From Hyperoplus lanceolatus (lineage: Eukaryota > Chordata > Actinopteri > Uranoscopiformes > Ammodytidae), in contig CM049400.1 of NCBI GenBank assembly GCA_026929865.2, positions 16,374,001 to 16,438,000 of the forward strand: DNA of 64,000 bases, in the 5' to 3' direction. Under the pieces are notes generated by a model. That model had not been told where the DNA came from, did not search any database, and saw nothing but the letters and a program-made list of their open reading frames with translations. A program made the position numbers and the translations under genes. Positions 18,127 through 33,100 of this stretch are shown here, in pieces. Position 1 is the first letter of the stretch. Every line of letters begins with the position of its first letter.

Positions 18127-21100
18127 ATGGCAGTTGTCAACGAAGGCGCTCTGAAGAAAATGCTGAAGGTAAGCTTACTGTTCAACTGTTATGGGACTTG
18201 CTGTTCAACAGTCGCAAATTGGCTAATGCTACCGAAACCAAACATGACACAATTAGCTAGCAGTTAACATTTCCTGGAATGGCTAATACTTCATAAAGGG
18301 ACTGTATTCCCTTCAAGTGCTGGCCATTTGGTGATGTCGATCACAATGTGACGGATGAGATCCCTCGCAATAATGTGTGTGTTTCGTTTAACAATGTAGC
18401 ATAGCCAGCTAGCATCACCATTTTATCATCAACATGTTTAATAATTTTTCGGTGTTTCATATATGGCTGTTTTTCAAAACGGGTTTTAAAAACAATTGGC
18501 ATATATTCATGATTCTTTATGTAAAAGGAAGACAATCGGTTCATGCTAAAATACAGTTTATTCTTAGGTTCAATCAACTGTGCATTTATTACAGGTAAAT
18601 AAGTTTAAAAACTTTTATTTTCAAATGAAACCTCAACAAAAGCATTGTTTGAGCTTCATAATGGGTCACGATTTAAATCAAATTTAAATCACTCATGTGT
18701 TAATTAAGATACAACTGTTGGCCAAACAACATCTGTGAACCATACTGGGTTGATCTGGGTGAGACGGGAGGTTCCAGCCCTGAGAGTGTTGACTTTGGTG
18801 ACGGAAGCTACAGTTTCAATCCAAACACAAATAGTGTTTTTTTTTCAAGAAACCTAATATCCAACATGATTGTATATTAGCAGGCAAGTAAACAACTGAA
18901 GACTATTGTCTCCTCCAAAAGTAAATAACTAAGTATTAGTGTCAGCTCTATCAAAATGTGTCAACTTAAGTGTCTGCATTGTTTCTAAACTCACATCACT
19001 TTCTCTCTTCTTTTCTTTTGTGTGTTATCGTCCAGCAATACAAATACAGAGATCTGACTGTACGTGAGATAACCAATGTCATCTCCCAGTACAAGGACTT
19101 GAAGCCACTTATGGATGCTTATGGTATATTCAATCACGCTGTTCGTCTGTTTGTGACGGTTCTCTTTTATATTGTTAGCTTCTACGATGGTATAGCTTGT
19201 TGACATGGGATCTTCTTGCCAATTTAGTGTTTAACGATGGATCCACAAGAGACCTGATGAGCTTGACAGGAACTGTTCCAGTGAGCTACAGAGGTAAATA
19301 ACCTTTCTCTTTCTTTCTAAAAAAACTCTATCTATGAAAACATGTGGGACATTATTGGTCTGTCAAATCTGAACGAGTGGGGCATAGAAAGTAGGGATGT
19401 GAACAATGTGACAAGTCGACTCATCGACCAATTTTTGACTCGTGCTCAAGTTGACTCTAAAAATAGGAATCGGAAAATATTTTTTTTTCTTTATTTGATT
19501 TGTATGTCCGTGTTGCGAGTTCATGGGTGGTCGTGAGCGCGCTGCACGCGCTTCATTTCTGTAATGTAAGCGCATTAAAATCTCAGCTTCACTAAAGTTT
19601 TTTTCAAACTAGAGGAAAAACCAGTCCAGTGTAAAGTATGCAGCATAAAGTTATAACATTCGTCTATGACCATGATGTCAATGACCTTCACCGGGAGACC
19701 TCGCCGGTGTGAACGAGTGAGCCGCCGTGCAGAAAAACTCTGTGGTTTAAAGCAGCTACGAGTAACTTTTAAATATCTTTATAACAGCCTCATGTTTCCT
19801 CTGATAATCATAAATGACCTTTAACAGCAAACGAGGCCATCAGTGCAAAGAAAGCCGTTTTTATATAGTTTTTATTACTGCATTTGGTCTGGTCGCACAC
19901 CCAGTCAGATTTTCAGCTTGCGCATGCAGGCTCTATGGTCACATATTCGTACCAGTTGCAGATTTCAGGGTATCTCAGCAACGCAATTTCAGAAGCCTAT
20001 CCCTCCAGGGGCCTCATTTATAAAGCTTTCTACGCACAAAAACCTTGCGTAGACGGCAGAAATGTGCGGTCAAATGTGCGGTGGCAAAACGGTGGTATTT
20101 ATAAAAGAATTCTTTGCGTAGAAGTGTGCGTATTCCCACGCAAACTTTTGACCATGCGTAGAGCTCACGCAAGGTTTTGCTGACTCGGGGAATCAGCGAC
20201 ACTCAATGGCAACACCACGAAATAAAGCTCTGTCATCGGAAAAACACACATATCCTTGGCACCCAATATATTTCATCAATTATGTGCGTACCTATTGTTG
20301 CGAATATAGGCTACTGTTGTCTATGGCATGCAGTAATGATGTAGGTTGATTTACTTATCAAGTAGGTCTATACATATTTTGATTATATTTTGAAATTGAA
20401 TCTTATAGTTCTACTCTATAATAATATCATATACCTCGGGAGGTGTGTCCGTGAGAGGCCAGCGGGAGAGCAAATAGTCTATATTTTAGGCTGTGTGTAA
20501 AAAATAGTTTTGTACAAAGTTAAGGCCAACCATATTAATTAAAACTATATATTTCGTTAGATAAAATCATGTTATGAATTTAGCAAATTATTTTATGCAT
20601 CTCTTTCCCATAACAACTAACCCTCGAAGTTTAAACTAGCCTATAATCTGACGTTGTTGGAAATGTGTTGATCTATGGAAGGGAAACAATGCTTTGGAAT
20701 ATACTATAGGCTAATGCATTATTTCACTTCTCACAACACATTTTATATAGTCCTACATATAGGCTAGTCCTACAGTTTCGCTAATACGTGATATTTCATA
20801 CAGTACAAAGTTGGGCAAAACATCTTAACAAAGACTATAACGACTGTGCCAATCATGATATGTGATCAGCGCGGGTGTGTGTTTGTGTTTTTGAGGCAGT
20901 TACAGCGACGCATGGCACGGGCTTTCTTCCTTCCCAGTCGCTTTCTTTGTGGCCTGTTACCTCCCTTTTTTCCTCATGTCAGTCAAAATTCCGTGCTTAT
21001 TAAGTGCGTCATCATATTCAGGAGCTATTTAGCATTCGCCATGTATGGTAGATTGTGGGATGAAACTGGGAGGTGAAGTGGGATGACACCGGGCGGAGAT

Positions 21101-24100
21101 CGTCCGCGCACAAATCACCGCAGGTGGGTAATTATAAAGGGAAGATTGCGTGCAATTTCTAAATCTCAACTTTTTTTTTGCGCAGCACATTCTTGGCTTT
21201 GTGCGAACGCAATGTTTTGGGAAGGTTTCTACGCACACCGTTATAAATGAGGCCCCAGGTGAGGGAAGGGGAGCGGGAGCCTTGTTTGAGACAGTTATTT
21301 GTCATCATAATGACTGATAACAAGGCTGAACCATCAAAGAAAAAAATTAAAATTCTATGAAGAAAAGCTAAAAGGGAGAGTGATAGACGGGCGGGAGGAG
21401 GGCGTTGCCAAGCAACGTGTACACAATTTCACGGGAGTGAACTAGACTGCAGTGTAATGAATGAGCGGTACTAAAACAAATTTTACTTTGCTTCAAAATA
21501 CTACTTCTTTTGTCCAAAGGGGCCGCCAACCGCCAAAGTTACTCGTAGCCACCGCAAAAATGATAATTGGGGTCATCCTGACTGTTAACATTGTTGAGGG
21601 GAAGAGCTTCCGCGATCTGATGGCATTTCTCGAGCCTGAATACACAGAGCCATGTCCACAAACTGACTGCGACAGTTACAGTTAGCCGCCTCCCTCTGTT
21701 AGTTTCTGTTTACTGCCGAGTAAGTTACAATCACCACCAACGCATAGACGGCATTATTAAAGCCTCACATATTAAGTATCAGAAGGGCAATGCAAATTCT
21801 GAAGTCTGAACACACACAGCGGCAGTAGTGTTGCTCATTCTTATCACACCACCACAACTGCGTGCTGCTGCTGCTGCTGCAAAAATAAATGGCACAGCCT
21901 TTCTTTTCTGAATTGATCGATTTGTCCAGCTCAGCTTCAAGCCAAATCCATGGTTTTTTTAACTTTGAAGTTAGAATTGCTCCTATTCATTGCTATCTTG
22001 CTTGATATCAAAACATTGTTACACCATATCATAATTGAAATTGACTTCTGCTGAATGAAAAATAAAACGATGCAAATGTGTCCCTCAAATCTGACATTAT
22101 AACATAGTGTATGGGTGTTTGTGTGTTTTTCTCTTCTCCTGTAGGCAACGTCTACAACATCCCAGTTTGTTTGTGGTTGCTGGACACATATCCCTACAAC
22201 CCTCCCATATGTTTTGTGAAACCTACCAGTGCCATGATGATCAAAACTGGCAAGCACATCGATGCCAATGGCAAGATCTACCTGCCTTATCTACATGAAT
22301 GGAAGCATGTAAGTGTGAGATATTCAATCTGTGGTTTTAGTTAGGCAATGACAATATGTGTCACGTCTAAAAATTCAAACGATTAAAAATTGATAATAAA
22401 AAAAAAAAATCAAAAGCTCTGTGTTAAATTAGGTTGTTCCGAATTTGTGGGGTCAGGTCTGTGGAAGGCGGCTAATACATACCACTCTATTAAAAGCATA
22501 AGTTCTATTTCATCCTTACTGACTGCCAGAGGCGGTGCATTAAGCACTGGATATATCCATCTAGCGCATGCGCAGTTTCGAGTACCTATACCAAAAAAGT
22601 CACCTGTGACCCTCGTGACACCGGAAGGGCTATATAGCCCGGTGTCTACAGAGGATCTGTTCCTTTCATCTTCTCGCGACGCAGTGAGAGTACCGCGTGC
22701 GGACAACCCGTTCGTATTTTTTGGAAGGATTGTGCTAACTAACTGCTAAAGGTGCAGCCTCGCGACCAAAGAGGTCGGAGTAATGGTGAGTCCGTCCTCT
22801 AGGGGCTGTTTAGCTGTGTAGCGCTGAAGGAGCTATCGCCGCTACTTTGATGGTGGGTCAGCGTAATTGGCTTTCCCCCACTGTGTGTAGCCGCTAAAAT
22901 ATAGCTTCCCTTTGATAGAGACAGCTCGGCTGTTTTCTTGCCACATTTTTTTGCTGGTAAACTTTTTGTTTTGAAAAAATAAAAAGTGTATATCTTTTCA
23001 GTCACTTATCAGTGAAGGCTGCGCTCTCGTGTCCGCTCCTGGTAACACTGCTGTGTATTTATTTTCAGTCACTTATAGGTGAAGGCTGCGCTCTCGCGTC
23101 CTCTCCTGGTAACACTGCTGTATATTTGAGCTCAGTCACTTACGGGTGAAGGCTGCGCTCTCGCGTCCGCTCCTGGTAACACTGCCGTGTTTCTCTTTTC
23201 AGTCACTTTCCAGTGAAGGCTGCACTCTCTTGTCCGCTCCTGGTAACACTGTTGTATATTTGAGTTCAGTCACTTAGGCTGCTGGTAACACTGTACAGCG
23301 CTTAGCGTGCCCGCTCCCTTCCGGCGCTTGTAGCTATTATTATAGCTTCCCTGTTTGCTAATAGAAGCAGCTCGGTTGTTACCACATTTTTTTAGTAACT
23401 ATTTTAAAAAAAAAAGAGAGAAAAAAAAAGGAGGATCGTTCAGTTTATCTCTTTTTCAGTCACTCTCCAGTGATCTCCAGTGTAGTACGCAGAGTGGTTT
23501 TTCGGAACCCACACCTTGTATTGATTAAAGTATAACTTTTGAAGTGTACAGTTATGAAATGTTATGAAACACTTGTTGTTAACACAACACTGCTGTGTAT
23601 TCTCTCCAGTCACTTATCGGTGAAGGCTGCGCTTTCGCGTCCTCTCCTGGTAACACTGCTGTATATTTGAGGTCAGTCACTTACTGGTGAAGGCTGCGCT
23701 CTCGCATCCGCTCCTGTTAACACTGCTGTGTGTCTCTTTTCAGTCACTTTCCAGTGAAGGCTGCACTCTCGCGTCCTCTCCTGGTAACACTGCTGTATAT
23801 TTGAGCTCAGTCACTTTCCAGTGAAGGCTGCGCTCTCGCGTCCGCTCCTGGTAACACTGTTATATATTTCTTTTCAGTCACTTACTGGTGAAGACTGCGC
23901 TCTCGCGTCCTTTCCCGGTAACACTGTCTTGTGTTTTTTGAGTAAGTACCTTACTGGTGAAGGCAGTGCTTTCGCTCCCACTCCCAGTATTCTGCTGATG
24001 GCTCATGTGTGTGGTGCCTGTGTGGCCCTCCGAGAGCCTGACGATGGCCATGATCGCTGCCCCTCGTGTCTCGGCTTTGAGTATTTGCGGGAGGGCCTTA

Positions 24101-27100
24101 CTGAGAGGGCCTGTATGAACTGCGGCTCCATGCCCTTGGCACTCAGGGTGGCTAGACTGGCAGCGGCGGAGCGTCCGACGGCTGTCGACCTTCCCTCAAT
24201 GACACCACTTCCTTTGGCCCAGCCCGGCCGGTCTTGGCGTCTGGGTAGAGCAGTGCCTCCCCCCGCCCCCCAGGAAAAGGGCTAGGAACGAACTAGCATC
24301 CAAGGTGGATCGCTTGTCGTCCGACATGGTGAGGATACAGGAGCTCCTCCTGACCCTGCAACCTGGGGCGGTAGCCGTGCGGCTCTGGCTCGCCTGGGGC
24401 TCGATGCTCCTCAGGCAGGAGTGGCTCAGCCTAGCGCCTTTTTCAGGTGCAGCCCTGCCACGGCCTCTTTCTCTGTCCCTCCTTCGGAGGAGTACTTAAA
24501 GGAGCTACACGTGTGCTGGAAGGATGCCAAGGCATCCTAGTCCCAGTGCTCGGGCCTTGGCTGCCATGCGGACTCCAGCACAATATGGGCTGGGTCGCAT
24601 GCCACCAGTTGAGCCTGCCTTGGGCTCCCGATGAAGCTGGATGCCAGGTGTCCCCGGACCTAGTGCAGGGTCGCGGACGACCTGCTTTTAAAGGCCTACG
24701 ATACAGCGGCACGTATGGGTTGGGTAGGCGACTCCCTCACCCACCTAATGCTGGCGCTCTCAACCTCTCTGCAACAAGCTGCAGTTGAGCCATCTCTGCA
24801 GAGGCGTAGCGATGCGTCACTGCAGGCCGTTGCCCTCATGTCCAGGGACTTAGGGCACGTTACGTTCACCCTTGTCCAGACTCGCCGCCAGGTTTGGCTG
24901 GCTAAGTCGCCTCTGACGGAGAGGTGCAGGAGGGTCCTCTGGTGGGCCTGTGACGCCGGGGGAGCTGTTTAAATCAGCTGCCCTGGAGACGCCGGAGCGG
25001 GCTGCCCAAGCTTGGGAGACCAGCCAGCAGCTTTCGGGTCATTCGCAAGAGTGTGTCCACTCCTGGCAGGCCTAGGGACTCCTCGGCTGCCCCCCAGAGC
25101 CACTCTCAGGCACGTTCTCATCCAGCGAGAGACGATGGCCTACGCAAGTCTTGGCGGCCCACTCAGCGGCCCGCCCAGCAGCCTACTGATAACTTTCATG
25201 CCCCCGCCCGCCCGTCCTCCGGGCAGCCTCGGGCCTCAGAACCTCACCGGTACCCCCTTCCCCTAGAGCCCACAAAGGCCTGGGGGCCAGGTGCTCGGGC
25301 ATCAGGGCCGGCCGCTGGCTGTTTTTCCCAGCAGCAGCGTAGGTTCTGGCCTGACTGTATCATATATTACTATGGACCCCTGGGTGGTTTCCACCTTAAC
25401 CCGGGGGTAGGAATTGCAGCTCCGAAGCCAGCCACAAGCCTTTGGCCGGGTCGGAATGACAGACCCTCAGTGATGCTTCACTGCAGACTTTGCATTATGA
25501 CTAAGGAGCTAGGCAGGGTGAGGTCAACTGATACGTTGGCGCCGCGGGGGTTGGCTGGCGCAGTCTCCCCAGTCGGAGGTGTGTCAACAGACCCTCCGTT
25601 CTCTTCCAGTCGGCCCAGGCCAGATGTTGGGCCAGCTGCACTTCAGGCCCCAGAGCGAAATGGTACCTCTGTGGTACCCCGTGCCGATAGCTTCAGCCAC
25701 GTCCAAGTGGACAAGCAATGGACCAGCGCTTCTCAGCGCATTTTGACCAGCACCGTAACAGTTACGGCGCTACAGTCGGCATTTGAGGCGCCAGGGGGTC
25801 TGGCGCCCAGCCTCTGCCCCCCCAGGGCCCTTAGGGGCGCTAATCGATGCTCGATAGGGTCTACCCAACCTATTTTCTGGTACCAAAGAAGGAGGGCGGG
25901 TTCGCCCCATTCTGGACTGAGAGGGCTGAATCAGTTCCTCAATGTTCTTCCCTTCCACATTCTGCGTGTTGCAGATGTCTTCCAGGCTATCGCTCAGGCT
26001 GGCTGGTTTGTGTCATTAGACCTGAAAGATGCTTCTTTCACGTCCCTACTGCCCGGGGTCACAGGGGGTCCTCCCCCTTTGCATTTCTGGGCAAGGTGTA
26101 CCAGTTCAGGGCTCTTCCGTTTGGGCCGTCCCTAGCTCTGCGTATATTAAGTGGTATGTGGCAGTAGCCCTGTCACCATTACAGAGACACAGGCAGAGGA
26201 GGCTCAGGGTACCTCAGCAGTGTCTCCCCTTCTCTGTCTCGATACAGACAGAGGCCATATCTGTCGGCGGGCGTGCCCATGGGCGCCATTACATTCCGCC
26301 AGGAGATGGTCACAACAGACGCTTGTCTCTCAACTGTTAGAGCCACCGTTTGTATTGGTAATTAGCAGCAGGGTTCACACTGAATCTATTTTCTTCCATT
26401 CAGTCACTTACTGGTGAAGGCAGCGGTCTCGCGCCCTCTCCTGGTAACACTGCTATGTGTTCCACTCAGTCACTTACTGGTGAAGACAGCGCTCTCGCGT
26501 CCTCTCCCGGCAACACTGTGCAGTGCTAAGCTACTTTGTTGTTGAGGCAGCACCTCAGCTCCCCTCCAGCATTCGTAGCTGCTAATTATAGCTTTTTTGT
26601 TTGTGGATAGAAGCAGCTAAGCTGTGTTCTAGCTTACCACATTTGTTTGGTAACTCTTTCTTTTAAAAAGAAAAGGGAAGGGTGCTTTTCCATTCAGTTA
26701 CTTACCGGTGAAGACGGTGCTCTCCCGGTAAAACTGCCGTGTTGGTCTGCTGCTCAGGCTCTGCTGCAGCTCGCCTGGGCACCCCACTGACAGGAGGGAC
26801 CTCCTGTCACAGCTGGGGGGTCAGATCTGGCATCCTGACCCACGTTCGCCTTCAGCTCTGGGCTTGGCCACTACAGGGCCCGACTCACTGCTGAGTGATT
26901 GCACCTTTAGGGTTACTGTCCTGAATGCCAGGGCAGCATCGACCAGGAGGCAGTTGGGAACAGGTGGAAACTGTTCTCCAATTGGTGTGCAGCTAGAGCT
27001 GTGGAACCAGTGCACTGCGCTGTGTCCCCTGTTCTGGAGTTCTGCAGCCCCTCCTGGATAGTGGCTGCTCTCACTCCACCTTGGGAGTTGAGGTGGCTGT

Positions 27101-30100
27101 TATCTGCTCCCCTACACGAGGGGGTTGATGGTGCCACGGTAGGATGCCACAGGTTAGGGTCCCTCTTTCATTGAGGGGCTTTGAGGCTGCGTCCCGCTAG
27201 GGCCCCGAGGGCTCTGGCATGGGACCTCCCGCTGGACCTGGAGGCCTTGTTACCTCCCTCTAAGCCTTCGGTCCAGAGGAGGTCGGGGTGGCTGTCCATG
27301 AGGGATGCAATTTTACTCACCTTAGCCCCTGCAAAGCTGCATGCCCTATTTGGGAAAGGTACATGCCGAAGGTGTAACTCTGGCTCATGTATCACCCTGT
27401 GGCCGAAGGATGCGTTTCCGCCAAGTCGCTTCCACGCAGTCACCTTAGCCAGCACATCCAGCTGGCACGCTTTCCCCGGCCCCCAGCTGAGGAGGGCAGG
27501 TCTGAGCTACTGTGCCCAATGCGGGCTCTTTGGGCTTATATTTCTGCTACCACCTGTTTTCGTCAGTTGCAGCAGCTCTTTGTTTGCTATTGGGGCCCCA
27601 ACAAGGGTCAGGCTCTAAACAAAGCAGGGGCTGTCCCACTGGATTGTTCATACCATTGCACATGTCCATGGGACCAGTGGACGCCCCCCGCCATCCATTC
27701 AACCAGGAGTGTCTCAGCATCATGGGCTGCCCTGAGAGGGCTGCCCCTGAGGACCATCTGTGCCAAGGCATCGCCTAGCACATTTTCCAGGTTTTTCAAC
27801 GTCGCCATTTCCCATCCAATGGGGGTGGTCCTATGCCAAGCTCCGCTGTCTCCAACCAGTGGATTCTTCGTGACGTTGTTGGTATTGGCCATCCAGTGCT
27901 TAATGCACCGCCTCTGGTGGTCAGTAAGGATGAAATAGAACACAGAGTTACGTATGTAACTCCGGTTCTATGAATCTTGGATGACCGCCAGAGTAACAGG
28001 TCACTCAGAAGTCTCGTGGTTCGCGAGAAGATTCTGGGAACAGATCCTCTGTAGACACCGGGCTATATAGCCCTTCCGGTGTCACGAGGGTCACAGGTGA
28101 CTTTTTTGGTATAGGTACTCGAAACTGTGCATGCGCTAGATGGATATATCCAGTGCTTAATGCACCGCCTCTGGCGGTCATCCAGGATTCATTGAACCGG
28201 AGTTACATACTTAACTGCGATTTAAGGTATACTATGCAACATTTTAATGAAAACATTGTTTATATAGTCACACAAAAATAATCCCTCTCAATGATCACTT
28301 CTGCCCCACTTTAATATGTGGTGGTGTGTTAATCTGCGCAGTCCTCCTCTCTCTGGCTGTATATTACATAGTAGCATTAGTTGATATAACAGAAGACTTA
28401 GGTCTAAGCTCTACCCCAGCACCTCCCTGCTACTTTGTGGGGCCCAGAGCACAGAAGAAATGTAACTTTGTGATATTTTGCAACATAAACAAGTCTTACC
28501 CCAAAGAACAAGCACAAGTACTCATTAATGGATCAGAAATTATGCAAGTAAAAGCTACCAAATTTTTGGGAATTTTAGTTGACAAAAGACTTAACTGGTC
28601 AAATCACATAGACCTGGTTTGCAAAAGGTCTACGAAGATAATGGGCAAAATAAGAAAAGTGTGTCCTCTGATTCATCCTTCTGCTCATTTAACCTTATAG
28701 TATATCTTTTTGTTTCCTTATTTGAACTACTGTAATCTGATCTGGGCAGCTTCATATCCCAACCATCTCAAGAAATGATGTATCATTCAGAAGCGATTCT
28801 TAAGATTCATCTCACATTCAAACAGATTTGCTCCATCAGCACCACTTTTTATACATTTTTCTATTTTGCGAATTCACAAATTAAATATACATCAGATATG
28901 TTTATTCATTCACAGGTTTATTTACAGAAACCAAGATCTCCCTGAAAGCTTTCAGACTTTGTTTACTCACTCATTTAATGTACATTCACATCGTACTAGA
29001 CAGAGCTACAATAACAACCTATCTTTAGCCTTTTCCCACACATCACATGATCAATTTAGTATGTCTTATAGAGGCCCTGCATTATGAAATGTCTTACCTC
29101 CCCTATTAAGATCCATATCATCCCATTCACTCTTTAAAAAGTAGCTTAAAAAACATCTTATCTTTTCATGAATCACCTCCTGTCCTCTCCATTGCCCCAC
29201 ATTTTATCTCTATCTAAGACATGTATTCATCACATCCTTTCCCATCTAATTTTGATTATTTATGTTCTTTCTTTTTCTAAAGTGTATTTGTTAGCCTTAT
29301 AAATATGATTTGAGTGTGATTATTGACAGGGGTGGAACTCTTGTACAAGCCCATTGGTCTTCATTCCCTCCTTAAACCATTGATGTTAATGTGTGCTAAA
29401 TAAATAAACTAAAACTAGAACAGGAGCCTCTCCGCTTCTTTGACTGGGGTTAGCTTTGGTTAGCTCAGTGGCTAATACACTGATATAAACTGTATGTCTA
29501 ACTGGAAAGTGGTGCCCTCTCTCCCTCCTCCGTGTGTCGGTGACTGCTCCCGCGGCTATCCTGAAGATTCATTCTGCGTGTGTTGGTTTTTAAAACGTAC
29601 CCTTCACTGTTTGTGTTGCAGCCTCAGTCCGACCTGTATGGTCTGATTCAGGTGATGATTGTGGTGTTTGGTGAAGAGCCTCCTGTGTTTTCCCGCCCCA
29701 CCACACAAGCCCCCTACCAAGCCTTTCAAGCAGCAGGACCGCCTAACCGTGAGTGGCATACCTGTTTGTTTGTTTGTTTGTTTGTTAACAGGGGAATCAG
29801 AGTGGCCATGGCGTTGTTTGAACTTTTCAGAACAGGACGACCTACATGCTGCTTTTGTATAAAGTGATATTGTACCGGTACCTATCAGTACAGTGAAAGC
29901 GGTTTCTAATATTTGGTCCACTCCATTCTTACCAATGATGGTAGACTAAATAGACACACCTTTAGTGAAAAATAAAATACTTTTCCCAAGTTTAAATGGT
30001 TTAAGTAGTGTCATATTCACATTTATGCTGGGTACTTCTCCCTTATCTTTGCTACACGTAAGTGATGCAATATTTTCATTGAGCACCAGATGGAGCTAAG

Positions 30101-33100
30101 ATGCCACTACATCACACAATGGAAACATGAAAGTCAAGGTCTCAGTCTCAATGAAAGAGACAAAGAATATTTTGACCTGTATGTCCTCACGTCTGATTGT
30201 TTATTTATCTCTCTTTACCTCAGCTTCCTACATGCCTGGCATGCCTGCAGTGTCACCTTATGGCCCAAATCCTACTCCGGGGTAAGATGTGTACCTAGTG
30301 GTTTTCTACCCCCCTCTCCCCCACCCAACACACATACAGTACACTCACTACAGTACGCAAACCTGTACTGGCATGTTTGTTTTCGTGGTTTCTTCAGCAT
30401 CAAATCACACAGAGGCATATTTATTGGTGAAACACTACAACTGGTTCAGTTACATTTATAGCTAAAAGTTAAAGATGGAATACAAATAAGGAAATGGGCT
30501 TAAGGCAAATCTAAAGACATCTGTCCTAGGTGTGCGATGCTGTACAATTTCCCGTTTTTCTTTCCTAATTCTGATCATTTCTGATTCATCGGAAGCTTCA
30601 TACACATACTGTATATAAGTACAATCCTAATATCAATAAGGTTAAGTATTAATACATATTTTCTTTATGGATTTTGAGATATAGTTGATATATTTTTGTA
30701 CTTTTCCTTTTCTTTTGTTAACAATATTGTATTGTATATTATAAAAATAATGCATGAATAGAAACCTGGCCTAATTGTTTGAACTGCAATTGTGCTGTCA
30801 AATTAATGGAAACACATTTTTGCAAAAGTTAAATATAGAAGATAAAGCATTGGCTATCTGTTGTTCATGTAACTATTTCCAGGGGCTATCAAGGATACCA
30901 GTACCCAGGGGGTAACTCTTACCCAGCCACTGCTGGACCTGCGCACTACCCCAACCAGACTCCAGTTTCCACAGTGGGTATGTATCACATTCAGTGCTTG
31001 TATCGCTCTTTCTAATGGGTAAAATTCAAAGTTTTAAATGACCACAGGTTAAAGATGATACAGGGAAGATGCTGATGAATATGTTCACTCATACATGTGT
31101 TTGCACTTCCATGCACATCTCCTTTTTGTCCTAATATTGGAATACAAGGATACAATACATTTCCCTCTTTCCCTGGTCTTTGGTTAACCCTAAATTGAGA
31201 CAAGTGACCTTTTGACTCGAACTTACTCACCTTCTGTGTGACTTTGGTGGCTCGTACCGGGCACCTACTGAAAGGTCATGAGTGTAACTAAAGCAGGGGC
31301 GCACTAAAGGCCAAAAGGGACCCTCAGGGGAAAAGAGGCACAGTACCCACTCTGGCCCGCACACGCTACGCCCCAGAAGCACACAGGGCTATATTTAGTA
31401 TTGGAAACAGTAACTACACACAAAGACAGACCTATGATGATCAAGGGACCCATCTGCTCTACCAAAATCCGTTAACACCAGTGAAATGCTTCTCATGGAC
31501 AAGCATGCTGGAGGAACTTTAGCTGTCCCCTATTTTTAGCAAAGGAATAGAAATGGGTTTGGCTGTACAGTACTCAGAGCAACTCTGACATTTGTAGTGC
31601 TGACTTCAGACTGCACTCGAGGTGTTCTTGACTCTCAAGACATCCATCGTCGCCTTTCACTTTACGTAACATGGTTTTTTTTACAGCTTGTCAGACTTTA
31701 TTTTGTGTTTGACTTTGATGACTGATATTTCTGATATTTTATATTATCGGGAACATGTGCATTGGAACAAAATATTAGAAAAACCTGATGCATAAACTTG
31801 ATGCAGTACTACCTTTCTGAACAGAGCAATATAAAATATTGTTTATGAAAGCTTTCTTTGTTATACCATCCAATAACACCTCCATAAACTACAGCCTTCA
31901 GTAAATAAAGATAGTGTTTACTGATTTATCTTTTTATTGGATTGTATTATTACAGAGGTCATTTTTGATTAACTCAGAATAAACTCTATCATAAGCATCT
32001 TACTGTGCACGGGCAGTGTAAACCCAAATCAATGAGCGGAGAGACAGAACAGAGGCAGGTGTTTAAATACAGTGTTTACTAAAGCCTATGTACTCATCTT
32101 GAAGAAGTTTCTGGAGACTTGGACGTCTTATCAGAAATATGTATGGATGAGAACAGGACAGCAGCCCAATTGAAAGGCTGTCTATTGTTACCCAATTCTG
32201 ACAGTCCCTAACTGAGATCAGCGTTTAAACCTTGTGCCTAAGTATGCACACAAGATTTTACAACACTTAAGTCATACAGACATATCCATATAAGGTTATT
32301 AAAAGCATGTGGGAAATTTCTATTGGATACTGCATCATAAACTAGTAACTATCATTATTGAAATCAAGTCGTCTTTTCTCAGCACACACTCTCTGCAATC
32401 TCTAATGGGTGCCAAGCATATCAATGTTTTGGGTCTGTGCTGAAAACAGTGAACACAACCTTGGTGTCTAGGGAGATGACACTGTATCTGTACAGCTGAC
32501 TTCAGTGTATTTTATCTGAAGACAAAGCTTAACTATTGTCTTAGAGATATCAGATAGGCAATAAGTGTACAAGTAGTTAATATTAGCTAGGCTTAAGAAA
32601 AGTCCCTCACACAAAGCAGTATTTTAATTGTTGGTGAGTGGATATAATTTGAAAGAAATGGTCAATCATCCCCCTGTAGAGCCCTATGCCACGAAGCATA
32701 CAAGCTGTAATGGAGGCTCATTGTGGCTACTTAATGTTTGCTTTCCTATAATTAGTTACCCATCTGTACCTTTTTAGCTTATCTTGCCTTGACACTGTTG
32801 ATCATTATTCAATGGCTTGTCGGTAGGGCACACGATCTGATCACACTTGAAAAACATAACAATTCTACATGTATGAATGGACTAAGGGGAATATCACTTC
32901 ACCTTTTTTTAATTTTATATCCGTCAGAGGACCTTGAATCTGAAAGGTTTTAGCCAATAGGTCATGTTCATTGTCTCTCCTCCCTTCTAACCTCTCTTCC
33001 TTCTTAAGGCCCGAGCCGAGACGGCACCATTGGCGAGGACACCATCCGCGCTTCTCTGATCTCAGCCGTGAGCGACAAGCTCCGCTGGAGGATGAAGGAG

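Noticed and set aside
24305-27943. Numerous open frames in tsg101 intron 4 as host genes
   Set aside because: They are pieces of the broken DIRS-type retrotransposon or its antisense shadows.
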